From CAINVV01 sp964506325 (lineage in GTDB: Bacteria > Bacteroidota > Bacteroidia > Bacteroidales > Prolixibacteraceae), in the NCBI GenBank assembly GCA_964506325.1, contig CAZDLO010000018.1, positions 1 to 46,032 on the forward strand: a DNA stretch of 46,032 nt, read 5' to 3'. Below the pieces are notes generated by a model. It was not told where the DNA came from, made no database searches, and saw only the letters and a program-made list of their open reading frames with translations. The translations under genes were made by a program, and so were the position numbers. Positions 1 through 8,902 of this stretch are shown here, one piece after another. Position 1 is the stretch's first letter; every line of letters starts with the position of its first letter.

Positions 1-69
1 TAACAATGGGATGGTTTTACTAAATTTAGAATATATTTGTTTTTGTTTTTATAAAACTAACATATCCCT

Positions 70-624
70 ATGGAAAACGAACCTCAATCTCTCAACCATT
101 TCGCTATGATGCATGGCCTGTATCTTGGCTTTGCACTTATCCTGAATCAGTTGGCTTTTTATTTGATGGGTATTCCATTTTCGGAAATAACCGGTCTGCT
201 GACTTATGCTATTATAATCAGCGGAACTGGCTTTGCCATGTGGACATTTGCAAAACTGAACACAGAAGAGGGTCTTCCCTACTCAAGGGCTTTGGGTCTG
301 GGAACTTTGGTTGCTCTTTTCGGGTCACTGATTTTCAGCCTGTTTACTTTCATTTTGTACAAGTATATTGAACCGGGCATGATAGATAAAATGCTGGTTA
401 ACATGGAAGAAAAATTAATTGAACAGGGGTGGAAAGATGAAGCCATTGAAAAGATGCTGGGAAGTTCCAAGAGCTTGATGACTCCCGGAATACTTGCCGT
501 CTCCCAGGTTTTTTCTGTCGTCCTGCTAGGTTTTCTATTTTCGCTGATTCTGGCTATCTTTTTCAAAAAGGAACCTGCAAACCCCTTCTACGGAGTTGAC
601 AAGGAGGAGGAAGAATACGAATAA
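70..624 (+). CDS. DUF4199 family integral membrane protein
   Basis: A 184-residue membrane protein of unknown biochemical role. Four hydrophobic segments are visible at about residues 14-34, 42-60, 73-98 and 138-166, with a charged, probably exposed stretch (about 105-135) before the last one and an acidic C-terminal tail. Size, four-helix layout and Bacteroidota context fit the DUF4199 family, which commonly sits directly before a family 2 glycosyltransferase as it does here. The next gene starts 30 bases downstream on the same strand, so the two are probably co-transcribed. This suggests, without proving, a supporting role for a membrane glycosyl-transfer step. The ATG start is the first in frame and follows an AT-rich leader. 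Confidence 0.75.
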   Translation: MENEPQSLNHFAMMHGLYLGFALILNQLAFYLMGIPFSEITGLLTYAIIISGTGFAMWTFAKLNTEEGLPYSRALGLGTLVALFGSLIFSLFTFILYKYIEPGMIDKMLVNMEEKLIEQGWKDEAIEKMLGSSKSLMTPGILAVSQVFSVVLLGFLFSLILAIFFKKEPANPFYGVDKEEEEYE

Positions 625-654
625 TAGACCCTGAAATTAACTTAATCCTATCCA

Positions 655-1608
655 ATGGACATTTCCGTAGTTATTCCATTACTTAATGAAGCCGAATCAT
701 TGCCCGAACTATTTCAGTGGATTGACCGGGTTATGAAAGCAGAAGGCTTTTCCTATGAGATTTTGTTTATCGATGATGGAAGTAATGACGGGTCCTGGCA
801 ATGGATTGAAAAGCAATCCAGGATCACACCTGCTGTGAAGGGAATTCGTTTCAGAAGGAATTACGGCAAATCAGCAGCTTTGCATACTGGATTTCACGAA
901 GCAAAAGGAGAGGTGGTCATCACGATGGATGCAGATCTGCAGGATAGTCCTGATGAAATACCCGAATTGTACAGAAAGATAAAATCTGAAGGTTTCGACC
1001 TGATTTCCGGCTGGAAGAAAAAGAGGTTCGATCCTCTTTCAAAAAGATTGCCAAGCAAACTATACAATGCTACTGCCAGTATGGTAACCGGAATTAAGCT
1101 GCATGACTTTAACTGCGGACTTAAAGCATATAGAAATGAGGTAGTTAAAAGCATCGAAGTATATGGCGAAATGCACCGTTACATCCCATATATTGCTAAA
1201 CAGGCAGGATTTTCAAAAATAGGAGAGCTGGTTGTGCGTCACCAAGCCCGGAAATATGGCACCACCAAATTTGGATTGAGTCGCTTCATATTCGGGTACC
1301 TTGACCTTATGTCCATCTCCTTTATTTCAAGATTCGGGAAACGTCCGATGCACCTCTTTGGCACGCTCGGTTCGCTTATGTTTCTTCTTGGATTCCTGGC
1401 TGTTGCATGGCTGGGTGGTTACAAAATCATCCAGCAATTCAATGGGTTCTTAGTCGAACGCGTCACTCAGAGTCCATACTTTTACCTGGCTCTGACTTCC
1501 ATGATTCTGGGAACACAGCTTTTTCTGGCTGGATTCCTGGGGGAACTGATATCAAGAACCTCAACAGACAGGAATCACTACCTGGTCGACAAGAAAACTG
1601 AAGATTAA
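655..1608 (+). CDS. Family 2 glycosyltransferase, polyprenol-phosphate sugar transferase type
   Basis: A 317-residue GT-A glycosyltransferase that probably moves a sugar from a nucleotide sugar to a polyprenyl phosphate at the inner face of the membrane. The N-terminal motif VVIPLLNEAESL (residues 5-16), the DDGS motif (40-43) and the DAD metal/nucleotide site followed by LQDSPDE (92-101) are all intact. Two C-terminal transmembrane helices (about 233-256 and 276-300) give the DPM1/GtrB/ArnC-like architecture. The donor sugar cannot be read from the sequence. It follows the DUF4199 gene by 30 bases, suggesting a two-gene unit. Length and motifs are normal for the family. Confidence 0.85.
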   Translation: MDISVVIPLLNEAESLPELFQWIDRVMKAEGFSYEILFIDDGSNDGSWQWIEKQSRITPAVKGIRFRRNYGKSAALHTGFHEAKGEVVITMDADLQDSPDEIPELYRKIKSEGFDLISGWKKKRFDPLSKRLPSKLYNATASMVTGIKLHDFNCGLKAYRNEVVKSIEVYGEMHRYIPYIAKQAGFSKIGELVVRHQARKYGTTKFGLSRFIFGYLDLMSISFISRFGKRPMHLFGTLGSLMFLLGFLAVAWLGGYKIIQQFNGFLVERVTQSPYFYLALTSMILGTQLFLAGFLGELISRTSTDRNHYLVDKKTED

Positions 1609-1771
1609 CCTTTTCCCCGGGAATTAAAGCATATAAACCCCCGGTTAATATCTAACAGGCACCAGTCTGTGAAAGGGCTGAAATATTGAATAGATAGTCT
1701 GCCGGCATATACTTTAGTAATTCCTTACCTGTATCTAATTTAATTTTCCTTTAAACTTATCCTACACAAGC

Positions 1772-3745
1772 ATGGAATTTGCAGTATTAAAGGACATTGT
1801 AATCATATTCGCTTTATCTTCCCTGGTAAACTATCTGTTTACCAAGATAAAAGTTCCGACTATCATCGGTTACCTGCTTACCGGAGTGATTGTTGGACCA
1901 AAACTGCTGGGGATTATCAAATCCCCTTCAGAGATAGAACTAATGGCAGAAATTGGTGTTGTTCTATTGCTCTTTATGATAGGCATGGAGTTTTCGCTGA
2001 ACCATCTTTTCAAGATCCGACGAAGGGTATTTTTAGGTGGCTTCCTGCAGCTTTCACTCACCACCATTGTAACCACCTTTCTTGCCCACAGCTATGATCT
2101 TAACTGGAAAGCATCCCTTTTCATTGGATTTCTGACTGCACTCAGCAGTACTGCTGTTGTCCTGAAAATATTACAGGACCGCTCTGAAATCACTTCCAAC
2201 TATGGAAGGACAGTCCTGGGAATACTCATCTTCCAGGATGTTGTCCTGGTACCCCTCATGCTTTTTACTCCATTTCTGGGTGGCGGCGAGATTGACTACT
2301 CCGGACAGATTTTTATGCTGTTAATAAAATCAGTCATTATCATCGGGTTTTTGTACGTGGGAAACAGATGGCTGATGCCCCGCCTGCTGCATCACATAGC
2401 CATGACCCGAAACCAGGAGCTGTTCATGATGATTGTGCTTCTGATATGCCTGTCTGTGGCCCTCCTCACCTTTCAAATGGGAATGCCCCTGGCTTTCGGA
2501 GCCTTCCTTGCCGGACTGATGATTTCTGAATCAGAATACAGTCACGATGCTTTTGGTAATCTGATTACCTTCAGGGATACCTTTACCAGTTTCTTTTTCG
2601 TTTCGATAGGCATGTTGCTGGACCTTGGTTTCGTTGCAGAACATTTCGCTGTAATTACAGCAACTGTCATTGCCGTTGTACTAATTAAGTTTGTAGTAGG
2701 CAGCCTTACCGCCTTTTTACTGGGACATACGTTCAGGGGAACAGTCCTGGTTGGCATTGCCTTAAGCCAGGTAGGTGAATTCTCATTTATTCTAGCCAAA
2801 CTGGGAAAAGATTTCTCCATTCTTGACAACTTCTTTTACCAGATGTTTCTTGCCGTGGCAATAATTACCATGTCAATCTCGCCTTTTATGATCATGCTGG
2901 GAACCCGAATCACAAAGTTGCTTTTGAAACTGCCCATCCCGAAATGGATGATTGAAGGACTTTTCCCTTTGAAGCAGATTGATATTCCGGTACTCCAAAA
3001 CCATCTGGTACTGATCGGCAAAGATTCGCGTGCGCAGAATCTTTCAAAGATGGCAAAATATCACAACTTACCTTATGTCTCCATCATTTTTGATCCTGAG
3101 ATTGCCCGCCAAAGGCAGGAGAAAGGAGAAATTGTGGTTTACGGTGATGCATTCAACCTTCCAATCCTTGAAAAGGCGTACGTCTCCAATGCCCATATTG
3201 TTGTGATATCGATTGGGAAACTGGATGTTCTCAAGATTATCATTGATAAAGTCAGGCAATTGAATAAACATGCCTCCATTGTTGTCAGAACCAGGCATAT
3301 CGAGGACATTGAAGAACTTTACAGGATCGGTGCCACAGAGGTGATACCAGAGGAATTTGAAACCGCTATCGATCTTTTTGAAAGGGTAATGGCTAATTTC
3401 CTCCTGCCAAGAAAAGAAATTGACCTGGCAGTTGACAGGATCCGCAACGATCATTATGGCATCTTTTTGGAAGAAAACAGCAACATGAGATTTAATATTT
3501 CCAAGGATATACCTGATGTGGAAATCGTTGCCATCGAAGTGGCCAGAAATGCACCGATCATAGGTAAAACCTTGGCAGAAAGCAAACTGCGACATGATTA
3601 CAAAATTACACTTGTCGCTCTAAAACGTGATCAAAAGGTTATTGACCACCCAAAACCTACCCTCTCCTTCTGCGAAGGGGATGTAGCCTATATCCTCGGA
3701 AAAACGGAACATATCTCAAAGGCCGGTGAATTATTCGCTGAATAA
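1772..3745 (+). CDS. CPA2-family cation:proton antiporter (Kef/YbaL-like) with RCK domains
   Basis: A 657-residue inner membrane antiporter that exchanges K+ or Na+ for protons. Residues 5-385 form a Na_H_Exchanger domain of about 12 helices containing the CPA2 signatures FQDVVLVP (154-161) and LSQVGEFSF (331-339). A TrkA_N/RCK domain follows at about 410-530 and a TrkA_C domain at about 580-655, the full Kef-type layout. The Rossmann glycine motif expected at the start of TrkA_N is degenerate: residues 411-422 read HLVLIGKDSRAQ with one glycine only, so nucleotide binding may be lost or altered. No KefF/KefG partner is adjacent. It stands alone, with a weak hairpin terminator immediately downstream. 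Confidence 0.88.
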   Translation: MEFAVLKDIVIIFALSSLVNYLFTKIKVPTIIGYLLTGVIVGPKLLGIIKSPSEIELMAEIGVVLLLFMIGMEFSLNHLFKIRRRVFLGGFLQLSLTTIVTTFLAHSYDLNWKASLFIGFLTALSSTAVVLKILQDRSEITSNYGRTVLGILIFQDVVLVPLMLFTPFLGGGEIDYSGQIFMLLIKSVIIIGFLYVGNRWLMPRLLHHIAMTRNQELFMMIVLLICLSVALLTFQMGMPLAFGAFLAGLMISESEYSHDAFGNLITFRDTFTSFFFVSIGMLLDLGFVAEHFAVITATVIAVVLIKFVVGSLTAFLLGHTFRGTVLVGIALSQVGEFSFILAKLGKDFSILDNFFYQMFLAVAIITMSISPFMIMLGTRITKLLLKLPIPKWMIEGLFPLKQIDIPVLQNHLVLIGKDSRAQNLSKMAKYHNLPYVSIIFDPEIARQRQEKGEIVVYGDAFNLPILEKAYVSNAHIVVISIGKLDVLKIIIDKVRQLNKHASIVVRTRHIEDIEELYRIGATEVIPEEFETAIDLFERVMANFLLPRKEIDLAVDRIRNDHYGIFLEENSNMRFNISKDIPDVEIVAIEVARNAPIIGKTLAESKLRHDYKITLVALKRDQKVIDHPKPTLSFCEGDVAYILGKTEHISKAGELFAE

Positions 3746-3757
3746 TTGTCCTGCCGG

Positions 3758-3781
3758 AAGTTGACTGTCCACTGTCAACTT
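3758..3781 (+). terminator. Putative hairpin terminator after the cation antiporter gene
   Basis: AAGTTGAC (3758-3765) and GTCAACTT (3774-3781) form a perfect 8-bp stem with an 8-base loop, 13 bases after the stop codon. Only a short T run follows, so termination strength is uncertain. Confidence 0.45.
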
Positions 3782-3797
3782 TGCCTATGCTGAAATC

Positions 3798-3839
3798 AAA
3801 AAAAACAAAGGCCTGCAGATGAGTCCTGCAGGCCTTTGT
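3798..3839 (-). terminator. Strong intrinsic terminator of the FadL-type gene
   Basis: A perfect 14-bp stem pairs 3805-3818 with 3826-3839 around a 7-base loop (core GGCCTGCAG/CTGCAGGCC). On the minus strand it is followed by a U tract made by the eight As at 3798-3805. It lies 28 bases past the stop codon of the minus-strand gene. The plus-strand side lacks a U tract, so it serves the minus strand. Confidence 0.85.
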
Positions 3840-3866
3840 CCCAATAAAAACCGGATTTCTGAAGTA

Positions 3867-5477
3867 TTATTTGCCTCCGAATTGATACGCTAAGCCAAAT
3901 GCAATTCCGATATTGTGTTTGTCATAGGTTTCAAAATAACTTCCAACATCAGGATCTTTGAACAACTTTGTAGCATCATTGTAATTTGTTAGCAGGAAGC
4001 CAAGATCCACTGTCATTTTTGACCAGGGCTTAAGTTCAAAACCTCCGGCAAATGAATTTGAAGGGCTGTAATAGCTAAAATCACTGTTGAACTGCTCATA
4101 TACTCCAATTTCGGTCCGCATATAACCCATGCTAATGGCAGCCCAGTCATTGAGCTGATACTGACCACCCAAAGACAATTCCCACTCATTGTGTTTAATA
4201 ATTCGTGGCTCGCCGTAAATATTCTTACCCCAGTTAACTCCGTGGTCGTTGTAAAGATTTAAGGAACTTGTCAGGTTAAATTTTTTGTTAAACTTGTAAT
4301 CCACACCAATTGCAAAGATGGAAGGAAGATCACTGTTTGTTTTTGCACCATCAGGAAACATGCCGGTACCATCGACAGTGGTTGCATTCGTCAATTCCAA
4401 CTTGGTCATAAATTCATATTTCATACCAATATTCAATCCTTCCACGGGGGAAATGTTCACTCCAAGGATGGGTGTGATACCCGAGCCGGTTTGCTCAACG
4501 TCCACTGCCTTATCCATTAACGCCTTACCTGTTGCATCCATTTGTGCAGCCTGGCCTTTAAGGGTCGAAGCTCCGGAATTGAAAGCTGCCTGAACGCCTG
4601 TCATTGGCAAGGCACCGATCTGGGCTGCGGTTAAACCAAGACCAAGCAGACCACCCTCAAGTTGTGTCTTTTGAGCAGCTGAAATGTATCCAGCACCCAG
4701 GAGTTGTGCCATAGTATAACCACCGGCTCCGGCAGCAATCAGGGGCTGAACAGTACTGGCAGCAGCAGTTGCCTGATTTGCCATCCCTGTCAGCATTGGT
4801 GCAACAGTATTGGAAAGATAGGTAGTTGCATTTGCATATGATCCATTAACCTTTAACTGAATATTTGTTATTGAACCAGCGTATTTATTCGTTGCAGGTA
4901 TGTAACGTAGTCCGGCATAGGCAGAGAACATATCACAGAATTTGTAGGAGACTCCACCCTGAATTCCCCAATAAACAGATTCACCTTCAAAAGAAATATC
5001 GGTGCTGTAATTGGTGATGGTCTGGCCCAATTTACTCAGTCCGGCAAGCCCGGGAACAATTTTGGAAATGGGTTTCTCGAATGAAGGAAGTCCGCTGTCA
5101 TACACTGCGCTTCCACCACCGCTGTTAGGACCAATCCCAAGGGAATAGGCGATCTTGTCCTTCTTGTAAATAGCGAATGCAGTAGGAAATACAGGGACGA
5201 TTACTTCCCCCTCGTAGACTGATTTATTTAGTAGCGGAAAATTACTTGTAATTGTTTTTGTCTGATTCAGATACTGGCTGTTAAGAGAAATGAAAAAACC
5301 ATTGTCCATCTTAGTTAAGCCTGCAGGATTGAAATAAACCGCATCGAAGGATGTTGATGCATTCCGGGATAATATCCTCATATACTGTGCACTTTGATTG
5401 GCATTCGTGAGAAGGCCTCCGGCAAAAACAACGCCAAAACACATCAATAAACCAGTAGTTGCTAAAATTTTTTTCAT
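3867..5477 (-). CDS. FadL/OmpP1/TodX-type outer membrane hydrophobic-compound transporter
   Basis: A 536-residue outer membrane beta-barrel of the FadL family, expected to carry long-chain fatty acids or other hydrophobic molecules. A signal peptide covers residues 1-19, ending VFA. The mature N-terminus contains the family pattern of an N-terminal hatch segment and the FNPAGL motif (49-54). The C-terminus ends in alternating strands closing on YQFGGK. Typical family members are 400-450 residues; the extra length is a low-complexity Ala/Gly/Thr/Gln-rich insertion at about residues 212-330, placed between predicted barrel strands and probably forming a long external or periplasmic helical loop. 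The gene is monocistronic with its own strong terminator. Confidence 0.82.
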   Translation of the reverse strand: MKKILATTGLLMCFGVVFAGGLLTNANQSAQYMRILSRNASTSFDAVYFNPAGLTKMDNGFFISLNSQYLNQTKTITSNFPLLNKSVYEGEVIVPVFPTAFAIYKKDKIAYSLGIGPNSGGGSAVYDSGLPSFEKPISKIVPGLAGLSKLGQTITNYSTDISFEGESVYWGIQGGVSYKFCDMFSAYAGLRYIPATNKYAGSITNIQLKVNGSYANATTYLSNTVAPMLTGMANQATAAASTVQPLIAAGAGGYTMAQLLGAGYISAAQKTQLEGGLLGLGLTAAQIGALPMTGVQAAFNSGASTLKGQAAQMDATGKALMDKAVDVEQTGSGITPILGVNISPVEGLNIGMKYEFMTKLELTNATTVDGTGMFPDGAKTNSDLPSIFAIGVDYKFNKKFNLTSSLNLYNDHGVNWGKNIYGEPRIIKHNEWELSLGGQYQLNDWAAISMGYMRTEIGVYEQFNSDFSYYSPSNSFAGGFELKPWSKMTVDLGFLLTNYNDATKLFKDPDVGSYFETYDKHNIGIAFGLAYQFGGK

Positions 5478-5963
5478 AATTTTAAATTCAAATTTTGGAA
5501 TATATTAAAACTTTATCTTTTAAAATTCTGCCAAATCCTGAAGGATCAGCCATTACTTAATTAATGACCACAGATGTTAAAATAATCTAAATAGCAAGCG
5601 AAGTTAAAAACAATTTAATAAAATCCAAACTCCATTTAATTGTAAATCTGTATTTTAGACTACTCTGTTTAAATATTCAAAACATAATAAATATAAGGAA
5701 TCCAAACTAAGGTAAAATTCTTCCAACGCATTTCCGCTAAAATGTTAAATTAATGGTTAATCAGGTATCCTGCATTAAGGTTATGAAGTCCCCAAACTGG
5801 GGTTTTTCAGCAATAAATAAAAGACAACCAACGAATTGAAACAGAAACCAAGGCTTTTATTAATTTAGCTGACAACTATTGAGCGATCGCTGCTTATTTC
5901 AATTTATTTTAATTTATTCTAATTCTATTTAGTGTTTACATACTCAATAAACAAAGTTATAAA
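5478..5963. other. Divergent intergenic region between the FadL-type and AI-2E-type genes
   Basis: These 486 bases are very AT-rich and hold no convincing ORF. Visible details are a short hairpin with a T run (CCCCA/TGGGG at 5790-5802, then five Ts), which resembles a weak plus-strand terminator with no gene before it, and a 10-bp palindrome AGCGATCGCT at 5882-5891. The region should contain both divergent promoters, but I found no clear TAnnTTTG box oriented and spaced for either gene. Confidence 0.5.
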
Positions 5964-7067
5964 ATGGACCAACGGTTAAAAAATACAATCATTATTTCAG
6001 CCATCGTTTTATTTGGGTTGCTATCCTGGTACCTCAGCAATATTGTCGCTTACATTCTCATCGCTGCCGTTATGGCCCTTATCGGAGGTCCGCTCACACA
6101 GCGATTCCAGCAGATACACTACAAAAAATTCAGCATAGGTAAAAGGGCTGCAGCACTATTGACCATCCTGACATTATGGTTAGGCTTAATCAGTTTCTTC
6201 CTTTTTCTGATCCCTCTTGTAGCCTCTGAAGTAAACCAGTTATCATCCATAAATATTGAAGATGTTACAGGGTACCTTAACGGGGCCTTCGAACAAATCC
6301 AGAATAATTATCCCGGACTTGTTTCAAATATTACCAAAAATGAAAATCTTGATTCTTACTTCTCGCGTCAGTTCTCCGGATTTCTCAGTTTCGGCCAGGT
6401 AAGTTCGGTGTTTGGATCAATCGCCTCCGTGATCGGAAACCTTTTCCTCATGTTTTTTTCAGTTTCCTTCATCCTCTATTTCTTCCTCAAGGAAGAAGGG
6501 TTGTTTGGCAGATGGCTACTCATATTATCGCCTGACAAATATGAAGAAAGGGTGGAAAAAATAATTCACTCTGTCAGGGGTTTGCTCAAAAGGTATCTTG
6601 TCGGAATGCTGCTTCAAATGCTTGTTGTTATGATTCTATCAACTATCGGCTTTACCATCGTCGGTTTGGGATTCTCGCATGCTGTAGTTGTCGGGGTTTT
6701 TGCCGGTCTTATAAACGTTATACCCTATATCGGGCCCTGGATCGGAGCATTGTTTGCCCTGGTTGTTGCCATTGCCAACAACCTGAATGCCAATTTTTCC
6801 ACTGTAACACTTCCACTGATGGCCATGATTGTTATTGTGGTGATGGTGGTACAGTTTATAGATAACATGGTTATCCAGACCATCATTTATTCTTCGAGCA
6901 TCAGGGTACATCCCCTGGAAATTTTCTTTGTCACACTGATTGCCGGTAGTCTTGCAGGTATTCCTGGTATGATATTGGGAATCCCCGCCTATACGGTACT
7001 CAGAGTTATAGCCGGTGAATTCCTGTCTGAATTCAAAGTGATTAAAAGCCTGACTGGTCAAAATTGA
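5964..7067 (+). CDS. AI-2E family transporter (TqsA/PerM-like permease)
   Basis: A 367-residue polytopic inner membrane protein of family PF01594. It has an N-terminal helix pair (about 8-40), a third helix near 65-85, a soluble segment (about 90-145) and a cluster of five helices to the C-terminus. The conserved late region with VIPYIGPWIG (about 260-269) and the PLEIFF...GIPGMILGIPAY block are characteristic. Family members export autoinducer-2, Na+ or small solutes; the substrate here cannot be assigned and no AI-2 gene is nearby. It converges with the nrfD-type gene on a shared 19-bp terminator. Confidence 0.85.
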   Translation: MDQRLKNTIIISAIVLFGLLSWYLSNIVAYILIAAVMALIGGPLTQRFQQIHYKKFSIGKRAAALLTILTLWLGLISFFLFLIPLVASEVNQLSSINIEDVTGYLNGAFEQIQNNYPGLVSNITKNENLDSYFSRQFSGFLSFGQVSSVFGSIASVIGNLFLMFFSVSFILYFFLKEEGLFGRWLLILSPDKYEERVEKIIHSVRGLLKRYLVGMLLQMLVVMILSTIGFTIVGLGFSHAVVVGVFAGLINVIPYIGPWIGALFALVVAIANNLNANFSTVTLPLMAMIVIVVMVVQFIDNMVIQTIIYSSSIRVHPLEIFFVTLIAGSLAGIPGMILGIPAYTVLRVIAGEFLSEFKVIKSLTGQN

Positions 7068-7214
7068 CCAAATGCCAATGCTGTTTCCTGCTCCAAATGG
7101 GGTAATAGAGAAGTTTAACCACCTCTCCCCAAAAAAACTGTATGCCCGTTACTGGCTCGCATCCCTGAGGTGAAAAATTTCCCGGCATTCCCTTTAAAGG
7201 TTAAGATTAGCCAA

Positions 7215-7260
7215 TATAAAAGAAGAGAGTCCCTGTTTCCGGGGACTCTCTTCTTTTATA
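7215..7260. terminator. Bidirectional 19-bp intrinsic terminator
   Basis: 7215-7233 and 7242-7260 are perfect reverse complements with an 8-base loop. The outer part of the stem is A/T-rich (TATAAAAGAAG / CTTCTTTTATA), giving U-rich 3' ends in both directions. It lies between convergent genes and touches the stop codon of the minus-strand gene, so it should stop both transcripts. Confidence 0.9.
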
Positions 7261-8610
7261 TTATTCTGCTGGCTGCTGATCAGGATGTGCGCTCTCCTCC
7301 TCCGCAATCTCCCAGATCGGAATGACAGGAAATAATTTCATCAGTACGGAGATAATAATCACAGCCAGGGTAAGAGTTCCAACAGTGATGGCAGTTTCAA
7401 CAATTGTAGGATGGTAAACCATCCAGGCATCCGGGACAAACTGTTTTGGCAGAAAGGGTGATTCCATGGTCGGAACAACTATCAGCAATCGTTTAAACCA
7501 GGAGGCAATTAGAACGACTATGCCGATAATCAGCATGGGCAAAGGTCTTCTCATCTTCTTGAATAAAAGAAGAATCATGGGTATAATAAGCCCGAGCAAC
7601 TGCACGCTCCAGAATTGAAATGCAAATTCTCCTGCAAATAGCTGATGGAGATGATGTGCCTCAAAAGTTTTCATCTTATAGGCCGGAACAAGAAATTCAT
7701 TCAGGTTGAAATAAAAATATACGATGGAAACAAGGAAGAGCAGTTTACCCATCTTGTCAAAATGTTCAACGGTAATATACCTTTTCAGGTTGTAATTGTT
7801 GCGAACAAAAAACATAAGGATGATGACGGCAGAGGCTCCGGAAACAAAGGCTCCGGAAAGGAAGTATGGTCCGAAAATGGTACTGTCCCAGCCGGGTCGG
7901 GTTGTAACTGCAAATAACCAGGAGGTCACAGTATGAATGGCAAATGCAGTGGGAACAATTAATATCAATAAGATACGAACAATTCTCATCAGAATTTTAT
8001 ATTGCCCTGAAGTATGCTGGAAATTAAAGGAGAGCAACTCATAGGTCTTCTGCAGCCACTTAGGGGCATGGCCGATTCTGCCTTTACTGATGGCCATATC
8101 AGGAATCATTGTTACAAGGTAGAGCAATATACTGAGTGTCATGTAGGTTGTTACAACAGTTACATCCCACAATATCGGGGATTGTATCCTGGCATACATA
8201 AAAACGTAAGGTAACCTTTCCGGACGTCCCATATCAGAAACAATCACCAGACCGGCAACTGCAGAAAAGGCAACGGCAATGATCTCTGCAATACGGCCGA
8301 TGGGCTTGATCCATTTGTAACCCATCATACCAAGTACCGAACTGATCAGCATCCCGATCAAACTGGTAGCGACAAAGAAAACAAAGTTGGAGATATACAT
8401 TCCCCAACTAACATAATCCCTCAATCCAGTAACTATCAACCCTTTATCTAACTGAATATAATAGGCATAAATGCAGACCAACAGCAACATGGTCAGACTT
8501 GCCATCCATATTAAAAACGGCCTGTCTACACCTACCGGCCTTAAAATATCAGTTGCAATTCGATCAAGTCGTTTGTCTTTCAGAAAATTCGTATTCACTT
8601 CAGATGCCAT
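7261..8610 (-). CDS. NrfD/PsrC-family quinone-interacting membrane subunit (orphan)
   Basis: A 449-residue polytopic membrane protein with about ten hydrophobic segments and a short cytoplasmic N-terminus. Length and features such as the TSWLFAVTTRPGW and GPYFLSGAFVSGASA regions match the NrfD/PsrC/ActC family. These proteins bind menaquinone and exchange electrons with an iron-sulfur partner in polysulfide reductase, tetrathionate reductase and alternative complex III. Here no Fe-S ferredoxin-like subunit, molybdopterin subunit or cytochrome is adjacent. The only redox neighbour is the divergent FAD/Fe-S dehydrogenase, with the start codons 292 bases apart. A functional link is inference. 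The gene ends directly on a bidirectional terminator. Confidence 0.82.
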   Translation of the reverse strand: MASEVNTNFLKDKRLDRIATDILRPVGVDRPFLIWMASLTMLLLVCIYAYYIQLDKGLIVTGLRDYVSWGMYISNFVFFVATSLIGMLISSVLGMMGYKWIKPIGRIAEIIAVAFSAVAGLVIVSDMGRPERLPYVFMYARIQSPILWDVTVVTTYMTLSILLYLVTMIPDMAISKGRIGHAPKWLQKTYELLSFNFQHTSGQYKILMRIVRILLILIVPTAFAIHTVTSWLFAVTTRPGWDSTIFGPYFLSGAFVSGASAVIILMFFVRNNYNLKRYITVEHFDKMGKLLFLVSIVYFYFNLNEFLVPAYKMKTFEAHHLHQLFAGEFAFQFWSVQLLGLIIPMILLLFKKMRRPLPMLIIGIVVLIASWFKRLLIVVPTMESPFLPKQFVPDAWMVYHPTIVETAITVGTLTLAVIIISVLMKLFPVIPIWEIAEEESAHPDQQPAE

Positions 8611-8682
8611 GATTGCTATTGTTTGGTTAACTTTTAATACCGCACTATGAATTCAATGTCGCTTGTCCTGATAAGATTGCAA

Positions 8683-8698
8683 TGCAAAATATTTTGCA
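8683..8698. promoter_or_regulatory. 16-bp perfect palindrome in a divergent promoter region
   Basis: TGCAAAATATTTTGCA reads identically on both strands, and an overlapping shorter repeat TTGCA-A-TGCAA lies at 8677-8687. It sits 72 bases upstream of the nrfD-type gene and about 200 bases upstream of the FAD dehydrogenase. A dimeric regulator operator is plausible; the protein is unknown. Confidence 0.4.
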
Positions 8699-8902
8699 CA
8701 GGATAATTAAAATCACACTCTGGTTTGTTCAATTCTGAATGAACTCCATCTCCCGGAATCAAGATTTTCTCCTAACTTCGTATCAAGAATAGGATACCAG
8801 ACACAAATCTTTTGAACAGCAGGGAAATTCTATTGCTTGCATTCCTTAACGGATACAATTTTTGTTTAAAACTACATATTTATTTTTAAAACGCTACGGT
8901 AG

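Noticed and set aside
5790..5807. Short CCCCA/TGGGG hairpin with five Ts in the fadL/AI-2E divergent region, considered as the end of a small RNA.
   Set aside because: The stem has only five pairs and no promoter or other structure could be defined upstream, so it is mentioned only as part of the intergenic note.
5882..5891. AGCGATCGCT palindrome, like the cyanobacterial HIP1 octamer.
   Set aside because: A single copy in an AT-rich Bacteroidota intergenic region; no repeated occurrence was noticed.
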